From Verrucomicrobiales bacterium (GTDB taxonomy: Bacteria; Verrucomicrobiota; Verrucomicrobiia; Methylacidiphilales; JAAUTS01), in assembly GCA_031256975.1 (NCBI GenBank), contig JAIRPN010000015.1:88648-152647 (forward strand): DNA of 64,000 bases, given 5' to 3'. The position numbers and the translations under genes were made by a program. The stretch's first letter is position 1. Every line of letters starts with the position of its first letter. The notes under the pieces are model-generated. The model had not been told where the DNA came from, searched no databases, and was given only the letters and a program-made list of their open reading frames with translations. Below, one piece after another: positions 58,247 through 64,000 of the stretch.

Positions 58247-60745
58247 CTAGAATTGGTAGCCTACGTCAAAGTTGAACTGAAAATGTCCGACCTTGCCGCT
58301 GGTACCATCGGTCACGATCGGGCAGCCGAAGTCGAGGCGCAACGGGCCGATCGGCAAATTCAAACGAAGACCGAGACCGGCACCAATGTTGATGGCATCG
58401 GTGTATTCGAAGGTTCCCGCGCTATCAAAACCGCCGTCCACGAACACCGCGCCACGCACACGGTCCATGATCGGCCAGGTCATTTCCACGTTGGCATAGC
58501 CCATGGTGTCACCACCCAGCGAGTTACCCTGCTGGTCGCGCGGACCAATCGACTGGAAACTGAAACCGCGCACCGAACGCGAGCCACCGACAAAGAAACG
58601 CTCGAACAGGGGCACGAAATCCGAATCCCCGTAGCTGTCGGCAACGCCAGTAGTGGCATTAAGCGACAGAATCATGTCATACGGCAACTGGATATATTTC
58701 GCCGCGGAAAGCTGCAATTTCCAAATGTTGGTCTGGCCCCACAACGGACCGCCCGCCCCGGTGACGGCAAACTGGAAGGTTTCACCCTTGCGGGTCAGGA
58801 ACAAATCGTCGCGAGAATCGTAAGTAATCGTGGCTGTCACCGCGCTTTCCGAACGCCAGCCGGCCTCACGCTGCAATTGGCTGTTAGCGGCCGCGGTAAC
58901 GTCATAGATGTCGACCTCCGACAGCTGGTAGCGCAAGCCCACGCGCCAAAACTGGTTGAGCGATTTGTCCAAGCGCAAGGCGCCGCCGTAACGCTGTAAA
59001 TTGTAATCACTGCTCAGGTATTCTTCCTGGTCGGCGAACAAGTCGAAGCCGAAGGCCAGCTGTTTGTCGAGAAACCACGGCTCGGTCCAGCTGATCAGGA
59101 AGTCCTTGCGCTCCAGACCGTATTGCAAGCGGGTGCGGAATTTCTGGCCGGCGCCGGTGAAGCGCGGCGGATTGGCAATGTCAAAATTACCCTGGCTCAA
59201 TTCCACGAAACCCAACAGGCTGTCCACCGTGCTGAAACCGATACCAAAGGTAACGTTTCCGGTACGCTGTTCTTCAACAGTCACCACCATGTCCTTGCGG
59301 TTCGGGATGGAGGTGTCTTCCGGCGAGACATCGACCTTGGAGAAATAACCCAGGTTTTCCAAACGCTTCTTGGCGGCATCAGCCTTCACCGTGTCGTACA
59401 CTTCACCGGGAGCCAGCGGCAATTCGCGGCGAATCACCTTGTCCTTGGTGGTGTTGTTGCCCTGAATCACGATCTTCTCGACATAGGACTGGGTGTTTTC
59501 CTGCACCTTGTACAAAATGTCCATGCGGCCGCTCTCAATGTTAGGCTGGCGCTGGGGCATCACGTTGGTGTCAATATAACCGTTCTGGCCGTACAAATCC
59601 TTGATTGCCTTCACGTCAGCATCCAAACCCTGCGGCGAAAAGATGCCGCTTTCCAGCATCTTCATGCGGGTCAGGATTTGTTCGCGGGTGTAAAGCTTGT
59701 TGCCCTCGAAACTGATCGAACCAACATGGTACTGAATCCCCTCAAACACGGTGATCTTGACGTCGATCTTCTCCGGCTCGGGATAGGTTTTCTGCACATC
59801 CTTGATGTCCATGTCGATGTAGCCGTGGTTCTGGTAGAATTCCCTGAGTTTCTTCAAGTCGGAAGTCCATTGGTCTTCCTTCAACAAACCGGACTTGTTG
59901 ATCCAGGAGAGCCAGTCCTTTTTCTTGGTCTTGAAATTCTTGCGCAGTTCGTCGTCGGTGAACGCCTTGTTGCCGGCAAAGCTAATGCTGTCAATCCAGG
60001 CTCGCTCGCCTTCCTTGATGGTGAACTTCACCACGGCCCGGCCGGCCTGCTCATTGACATCAATCTTGTACTCGACCTTGGCTTCGAAAAAGCCCTTGGA
60101 ACGGTAGTATTCCTGCACCTTGCGCATATCGTCGGCGACTTTCTGTTCGCTCAACGGATCGCCGACCTTGCTCTTGATTTCCTTGCGAATGCGTTTTTCC
60201 TCGATGACCTTGCAACCGGTCACTTCCAATTCGCGAACCACCGGCTTGGGCTGCACCACCACCACGACTTTCACGCCGTCGGCCAAGGGTTCATCATAGA
60301 TACGCAGGTTGACAAACAGCCCGGTAGCATAGAGGTTGCGCACGTCTTCCTCCACCCCGGACAGCGAGTAAGGCTGGCCGATGGTGGTGCGCATGTTGGA
60401 AATAATCACGCTGCGGTCGACCGAATGCGGTCCGGCGTAGTCGATTTCGATGTCCTTGACAATCGGACCGCGGGTAGCGGCGGCATCGGAAGCGGTCGGG
60501 GCGGGAACGGTGATTTTGCCCTGGTTATCGGTAGAAACCTCGTTTTCAGCGTTAGCGGGTGTGCTGGGAGGGGTTAAGCGGGCTGCGGGAGCGGCAGTGG
60601 CACTGGGGGAGGCATCGGCGGCTTTTTGCGGCAATTGGTCCTCGGCACGGGTCTTATCAACAGAGACAAACAGAACCAAAGCGATGCACCCGATGATCGC
60701 CATTAACGGCAGTTTCCAGTTCTGTTTCGCTTTCGAGTAACTCAT
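58247..60745 (-). CDS. bamA: Outer membrane assembly factor BamA
   Basis: An 832-residue Omp85 protein from ATG 60745 (MSYSKAKQNWK). A signal anchor is at about 12-33, followed by an Ala/Pro/Thr-rich linker, five POTRA domains (about 90-450, e.g. VRELEVTGCKVIEEKRIRKEI, KVEYKIDVNEQAGRAVVKFTIKEG) and the barrel with the VRGF motif in SRSVRGFSFQSIGP. The last residue is Phe (VGYQF). It inserts beta-barrels including, presumably, the autotransporter and TpsB of this window. The long pre-POTRA linker is somewhat unusual. Confidence 0.96.
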   Translation of the reverse strand: MSYSKAKQNWKLPLMAIIGCIALVLFVSVDKTRAEDQLPQKAADASPSATAAPAARLTPPSTPANAENEVSTDNQGKITVPAPTASDAAATRGPIVKDIEIDYAGPHSVDRSVIISNMRTTIGQPYSLSGVEEDVRNLYATGLFVNLRIYDEPLADGVKVVVVVQPKPVVRELEVTGCKVIEEKRIRKEIKSKVGDPLSEQKVADDMRKVQEYYRSKGFFEAKVEYKIDVNEQAGRAVVKFTIKEGERAWIDSISFAGNKAFTDDELRKNFKTKKKDWLSWINKSGLLKEDQWTSDLKKLREFYQNHGYIDMDIKDVQKTYPEPEKIDVKITVFEGIQYHVGSISFEGNKLYTREQILTRMKMLESGIFSPQGLDADVKAIKDLYGQNGYIDTNVMPQRQPNIESGRMDILYKVQENTQSYVEKIVIQGNNTTKDKVIRRELPLAPGEVYDTVKADAAKKRLENLGYFSKVDVSPEDTSIPNRKDMVVTVEEQRTGNVTFGIGFSTVDSLLGFVELSQGNFDIANPPRFTGAGQKFRTRLQYGLERKDFLISWTEPWFLDKQLAFGFDLFADQEEYLSSDYNLQRYGGALRLDKSLNQFWRVGLRYQLSEVDIYDVTAAANSQLQREAGWRSESAVTATITYDSRDDLFLTRKGETFQFAVTGAGGPLWGQTNIWKLQLSAAKYIQLPYDMILSLNATTGVADSYGDSDFVPLFERFFVGGSRSVRGFSFQSIGPRDQQGNSLGGDTMGYANVEMTWPIMDRVRGAVFVDGGFDSAGTFEYTDAINIGAGLGLRLNLPIGPLRLDFGCPIVTDGTSGKVGHFQFNFDVGYQF

Positions 60746-60839
60746 CCTGTTTGCTTTTCCCGTTAGTCCTTCCACCAAAGGACGTTTTTACCAATTTATG
60801 CGTGTAAACTATTAGAGCAGAAACTGGAGAATGTACAGC

Positions 60840-60873
60840 GGACCGTCAAGCCTATTTCTTGGTTTGACGGTCC
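60840..60873 (-). terminator. Hairpin between rplI and bamA
   Basis: GGACCGTCAA and TTGACGGTCC form a perfect 10-bp stem around a 14-nt loop, 20 bp after the rplI stop codon. There is no T run on the minus strand, so it may attenuate or protect the mRNA 3' end rather than fully terminate. Confidence 0.6.
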
Positions 60874-60894
60874 GGAAATCATGATTTGTGAGAA

Positions 60895-61428
60895 TTAGGC
60901 TTCCGCGGGCTTTTCGGCGGTGCGGGGTTTGCGGCCTTTTTTCTTCGGCGCTTCCTCTTCCGCGGCCTCGGCGTCCTTGTTGGCGCTTTCCAGCACCACC
61001 TTGAACTTGCCCTGGACGTTCATCGGCAGGTGCAGGTGAACTTCGTATTCGCCCAGGCCCTTGAGCGGCTTCGGCAGGACAATCTTTTTCTTGTCGATAT
61101 TGTGACCGAGGGTTTCCAAGCGGGCGGCGATGTCGTTGGTCGTGATCGAGCCGAACACTTTGTCCTGGCGAGAGGTTTCCACCTGGAAGGTGATGGTGAC
61201 TTTCTTCAGGGCGGTGGCCAGCTCCTCGGCGGCGTTCAGCTCGGCGGCTTCGCGCTCGGCGCGGCGGCGCTTCAATTCTTCCACCAACTTTTTCGTGGCG
61301 GCAGTCGCGACCACGGCGAGGTCCTGCGGCAACAAATAATTGCGCGCGTAACCGGGTTTCACTTTCACGAGGTCGGCCTCGGCGCCCAAACCCAGCACGG
61401 GTTTCTTCAGAATCACTTCTACTGCCAT
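60895..61428 (-). CDS. rplI: 50S ribosomal protein L9
   Basis: 177 residues, opening MAVEVILKKPVLGLGAEADLVKVKPGYARNYLLPQ, the L9 N-terminal domain signature, followed by the connecting helix (about 45-75) and C-terminal domain. A Lys/Glu/Ala-rich tail (about 150-177) extends beyond typical 150-residue L9. GGAGACAACATT gives the SD before the ATG. It follows ssb by 36 bp with no rpsR between. Confidence 0.96.
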   Translation of the reverse strand: MAVEVILKKPVLGLGAEADLVKVKPGYARNYLLPQDLAVVATAATKKLVEELKRRRAEREAAELNAAEELATALKKVTITFQVETSRQDKVFGSITTNDIAARLETLGHNIDKKKIVLPKPLKGLGEYEVHLHLPMNVQGKFKVVLESANKDAEAAEEEAPKKKGRKPRTAEKPAEA

Positions 61429-61464
61429 AATGTTGTCTCCAATAATTTGCTAGTTGTTAAAAAT

Positions 61465-61974
61465 TTAGAACGGAATCTCGTCATCCGCGGCGTCCGCCAT
61501 CGGGGGTTCATCATAATCGCGCGACGGACGTTCATAGTTGTCGCGCGAACCGCGACTACCTTCGTCACGGCGGTTATCACGCTCACCGCGTTCCTGCGAG
61601 TAACCGCCCGAGGAGCGGGAGGAACCGCCGCCGCTATTGCCGCCACGACCGCCAAGGAATTGCACCCGTTCGGCGCGTACACGCAGACGGCTGCGTTTTT
61701 CGCCCTGTTGGGTTTCCCACTGGTCGAGTTGCAAACGTCCTTCGATGAAAATCGGCGAACCCTTGGTCAGGTAATCCTTGCAAGTTTCCGCCTGACGGCC
61801 CCAGACCACCACATCGACGTAACAGACTTCTTCCTTGTCGGTACCCTCTTGCGTCCGATAGGTCATGTTAATCGCCATCGACAGATCGCCCACCGCGGTG
61901 CCTTTCGGCGTGTGGCGGATTTCGGGGTCACGGGTCAGGTTCCCGATCAAGAAGACTCTGTTCAGCGAAGCCAT
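61465..61974 (-). CDS. ssb: Single-stranded DNA-binding protein
   Basis: 169 residues: an OB fold (1-105, MASLNRVFLIGNLTRDPEIRHTPKGTAV), a Gly/Ser/Arg-rich linker (about 112-155) and the acidic partner-binding tip DDEIPF. Two GTTAGCG words lie just upstream of its ATG. Position after rpsF is the usual rpsF-ssb arrangement. Confidence 0.96.
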   Translation of the reverse strand: MASLNRVFLIGNLTRDPEIRHTPKGTAVGDLSMAINMTYRTQEGTDKEEVCYVDVVVWGRQAETCKDYLTKGSPIFIEGRLQLDQWETQQGEKRSRLRVRAERVQFLGGRGGNSGGGSSRSSGGYSQERGERDNRRDEGSRGSRDNYERPSRDYDEPPMADAADDEIPF

Positions 61975-62015
61975 GGTCGTTAGCGTCAGTTCGCGGTTAG
62001 CGCCGGGTCAACGGC

Positions 62016-62348
62016 TCAGGCCGCAACCTTTTCGGCTTTCTTTTCCTTCACCGTCACCGGCTTGGACCGCAGGTAGTTCTGGCGGAAAATCTTGTTGTCG
62101 AACTGGAATTTTTCGCGCAGCGACTTGAGCTTGGCGGGATCGAGTTCGAAAGTGACACCAAGGTAATAGCCGGAATCGCTCTTTTTCACCGCCACACGCT
62201 CGAATTTGCGGCGATCCATGCGCTGAGCACCCTTGAAAGAGCCCTCAAGGCCTTCGATTGCCTGCTTGATGGTGGCCAACACGGCGTCAACGCCTTCTTC
62301 CTTGCCCTGGATGTCCAGGATGAACATTGCTTCGTAGTACTGTTTCAT
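62016..62348 (-). CDS. rpsF: 30S ribosomal protein S6
   Basis: 110 residues from ATG 62348 (MKQYYEAMFILDIQG), the S6 start; an in-frame upstream extension is pth sequence. The core has RMDRRKFERVAVKKSDSGYYLGVTFEL and a Lys-rich tail (VTVKEKKAEKVAA). It overlaps the end of pth by 4 bp. S6 normally pairs with S18, whose gene is missing from this operon. Confidence 0.95.
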   Translation of the reverse strand: MKQYYEAMFILDIQGKEEGVDAVLATIKQAIEGLEGSFKGAQRMDRRKFERVAVKKSDSGYYLGVTFELDPAKLKSLREKFQFDNKIFRQNYLRSKPVTVKEKKAEKVAA

Positions 62349-62923
62349 GTTTCGTTCTTTATTTTCGCAGCCGCCTTTTCCAAACCCTGGCTTTGGCAAT
62401 CCTGCAGGACGCTTAGCGCCCTTACAATCATCTCTTCCAAAATCTCTTTCTCGCCAACGGCGAACTTGCCGAGCACATGTCCCGCCAAATCCCGTCCTTC
62501 TTCCGCCGCTCCCACGCCGCCGCGCAACCGCGCGTATTCCTGCGTGCCGAGCGACTGCTCGACGGACTTCAACCCGTTGTGACCGCCCGCCGACCCCTTC
62601 GCCCTCAGGCGCAAATGCCCGAACGGCAGGTTCACATCGTCCACTACCACCAGCACATCCTTCGGCTCCAACTTGAGCCAGCGCATGGCGGCGCCAATGG
62701 CGAGGCCGGAACGGTTCATGTAATCAATCGGTTTCAACAACCGGATTCCATCCTCCGTCTGGGCCAGCCGGGCGCTGGCATCGCGGAATTTCGCCGTCTT
62801 CCAGACAGCGCCGCTAACCGTCGCCCAGTGGTCAAGAACCATGTAACCGAAGTTGTGCCGGGTGGAGTCATACTCCCGTCCCGGGTTCCCCAGTCCGACG
62901 ACAAGGGGAAATAACACGGCCAT
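62345..62923 (-). CDS. pth: Peptidyl-tRNA hydrolase
   Basis: A 192-residue enzyme releasing peptidyl groups from stalled tRNAs. Catalytic residues Asn13 and His23 lie in GLGNPGREYDSTRHNFG; DDVNLPFGHLRLRAKGSAGGHNGLKS carries the conserved Asp and Asn. It lies between rplY (15 bp upstream) and rpsF (4-bp overlap). Confidence 0.96.
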   Translation of the reverse strand: MAVLFPLVVGLGNPGREYDSTRHNFGYMVLDHWATVSGAVWKTAKFRDASARLAQTEDGIRLLKPIDYMNRSGLAIGAAMRWLKLEPKDVLVVVDDVNLPFGHLRLRAKGSAGGHNGLKSVEQSLGTQEYARLRGGVGAAEEGRDLAGHVLGKFAVGEKEILEEMIVRALSVLQDCQSQGLEKAAAKIKNET

Positions 62924-62938
62924 CGGTCAGGCTCCCGA

Positions 62939-63622
62939 CTATTTCTTGGCGTCCTTCTTGGCGTCAGCAGCCGGAGCCGCTTCTTCCTTGTCCTTCTTCG
63001 CCGTGATGACTTCCGGTTCGGCCGGAGTCGCGCCTTCAGCCGCAGCGGCCGGGGCTTCGACTTCAACCTTCGGAGCGTGCACCGCGAAGACGGTCAGTTC
63101 GGGATCGTTCAAAACAGTCACGCCCTTGGGCAGGACGATGTCCTTGACGTGGATGGCCTGGCCAAGCGCCAGACTGGAGACATCCACCACGAAATGCGAC
63201 GGCAGGTCGGCCGGCAAACATTCGACGCGCAAGTGACGCAGCACGTGATCGAGCACGCCGCCGCCATCCTTGACACCGATCGCCTCGCCGGTTTCATGCA
63301 CCGCGACTTCGGTGTGCATCTTCTTGTTCGGGTCCACTTCGTGGAAATCGACATGCAGGAGACGGTCTTTCACCGGATGAACCTGGAATTCGCTGATCAG
63401 CGCGAGATGTTTCTTCGAATCGATCTCCAAATCAACCAGCGAGGATTCGCCGCCGGTGGAGTTGATAACCTGTACAATTTCAACCGCGGAGAGATGAATC
63501 GGCTTGGCCTCGCTCAAACCATAGAGCACACCGGGGATCTTGCCCGAGGCACGACTTTTCTTCGCCTGGATTCTACCAGTGCTGGTGCGAGACTCAGCTT
63601 TAATCGCAATACGTTTAGCCAT
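62939..63622 (-). CDS. rplY: 50S ribosomal protein L25 (TL5/Ctc type)
   Basis: A 227-residue two-domain L25: the 5S rRNA-binding N-terminal domain (about 1-95, RTSTGRIQAKKSRASGKIPGVLYG, HPVKDRLLHVDFHEVD) and a C-terminal beta domain (about 96-190), ending in an Ala/Lys/Glu-rich tail. It is the first gene of the ribosomal cluster. AAAAGGA precedes the ATG at suitable spacing. Confidence 0.95.
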   Translation of the reverse strand: MAKRIAIKAESRTSTGRIQAKKSRASGKIPGVLYGLSEAKPIHLSAVEIVQVINSTGGESSLVDLEIDSKKHLALISEFQVHPVKDRLLHVDFHEVDPNKKMHTEVAVHETGEAIGVKDGGGVLDHVLRHLRVECLPADLPSHFVVDVSSLALGQAIHVKDIVLPKGVTVLNDPELTVFAVHAPKVEVEAPAAAAEGATPAEPEVITAKKDKEEAAPAADAKKDAKK

Positions 63623-63679
63623 AAATATTCCTTTTCGTTATGAGAGGGAACTGTATATGAAGCCGTAAAACAGCCCTTT

Positions 63680-63685
63680 GGTCAA
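63680..63685 (-). promoter_or_regulatory. Possible -35 box for the rplY operon
   Basis: On the minus strand, TTGACC is followed after about 18 bp by TTCATA, then 25-30 bp of leader to the rplY ATG. The -35 is good and the -10 weak. Low confidence because the region is generally AT-rich. Confidence 0.35.
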
Positions 63686-63823
63686 ATTCTTTTTCACCAA
63701 AAAACACGTACAAAGTCACTTTTTTCAATTTAAAAGCGATTTTTGCGTAATTAGGCGTATTTTAACGCCAGCGACAATCTCAATCCCTTTGACTCAAGCG
63801 CGGATATTGGAATACTTTCTCAC

Positions 63824-64000
63824 ATGCGCAAAACTCCCCTCGTTATGTTGTTGTTGAGCTTGTCATTAGCATCTTTCCTCCCTGCCGCGGAAACCGATTG
63901 GGAAACTCCGGACAAACCCAATAACTATCTCGACAAGGGCTCGTTCCGCTGGTGGGCACCCGCCGACGCGAAGAAACTGCGCGGTGTGCTGGTTATCATT
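63824..64000 (+). CDS. Secreted protein, 5' fragment (hydrolase-like)
   Basis: The first 59 codons of a gene that leaves the window. A signal peptide covers about 1-20 (MRKTPLVMLLLSLSLASFLPAA). The mature start (ETDWETPDKPNNYLDKGSFRWWAPADAKKLRGVLVII) resembles the first strand of alpha/beta hydrolases or PHB-depolymerase-like esterases, where RGVLVII would be followed by PG or HG. The fold is a guess. It diverges from rplY by 201 bp. Confidence 0.65.
   Translation, partial: MRKTPLVMLLLSLSLASFLPAAETDWETPDKPNNYLDKGSFRWWAPADAKKLRGVLVII

Noticed and set aside
57569..58999. A 476-codon frame antisense to lpxD, skp and bamA
   Set aside because: It spans three genes of a classic operon on the opposite strand and has no recognisable domain.
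59123..60577. A 484-codon frame antisense to bamA
   Set aside because: bamA is unmistakable on the other strand; long antisense frames are expected in GC-rich genes.
60840..60873. Riboswitch or ribosomal-protein leader before bamA
   Set aside because: Only a single plain stem is visible, with no conserved leader structure.

Overview
The window is Gram-negative, GC-rich bacterial chromosome. It encodes BamA, Skp and LpxD, a two-partner secretion transporter, a type V autotransporter, an RND efflux pump and LPS-transport-type permeases. The gene order rplY-pth-rpsF-ssb-rplI-bamA-skp-lpxD, the GH29 fucosidase and the many hairpin-type intergenic repeats would suit a member of the Verrucomicrobiota or a close PVC relative. 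That placement is inference from gene content; no 16S gene is present.

Layout. 0-3.3 kb: a Zn/Mn ABC uptake operon with a Fur-family-like operator, then a small hypothetical gene, a DedA protein and a YjbQ protein. 3.3-7.2 kb: a TetR-controlled efflux operon (regulator, HlyD adaptor, ABC ATPase, ABC-2 permease). 7.2-9.3 kb: a tiny membrane protein, a fatty acid desaturase and an RRM RNA-binding protein, bracketed by the tetR 5' end and a decayed second copy of it. 9.3-11.7 kb: an AT-rich two-gene island encoding a coiled-coil membrane protein and a protein with a HEPN RNase-like R-x4-H motif. 11.7-17.5 kb: accessory genes, including a SinR/Cas2-like small protein, three small probable ribbon-helix-helix proteins, an array of eight exact 22-bp units, an unknown secreted-type protein and a 906-residue autotransporter.

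17.5-36.6 kb is mostly core: DedA paralogue, methyltransferase, AEC carrier, MutS, fucosidase with a divergent AraC regulator, a DciA-like protein, a second RRM protein, tRNA-Pro(GGG), PPK2, LeuB, a YgjP-like metalloprotein, DUF456, Prc protease, Maf, Dus, an OlsB/OlsA-like acyltransferase pair and an ACT protein. 36.6-43.5 kb is a copper/silver-type module: CusA, CusB with a metal-binding domain, and a divergent anti-sigma/CnrX-like sensor/ECF sigma cassette ending in a cysteine-rich lipoprotein. 43.5-56.4 kb holds an LptF/G permease, VOC and AhpD-like proteins, YqeY, TrpD, a metallo-beta-lactamase-fold hydrolase, ExoIII, MnmA, an M23 peptidase, a UbiB-like kinase, a TauE-type exporter and an orphan TpsB. 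56.5-63.7 kb is the lpxD-to-rplY envelope and ribosomal cluster, in which the expected rpsR is missing. The right edge carries the start of a secreted protein gene.

The strongest candidates for new biology are the HEPN/membrane two-gene island (9.3-11.7 kb), the 8 x 22-bp array (12755-12930), and a 7-bp word (RTTAGCG/CGCTAAY). By eye I counted about 71 copies of this word, and none between about 3.3 and 18.0 kb.
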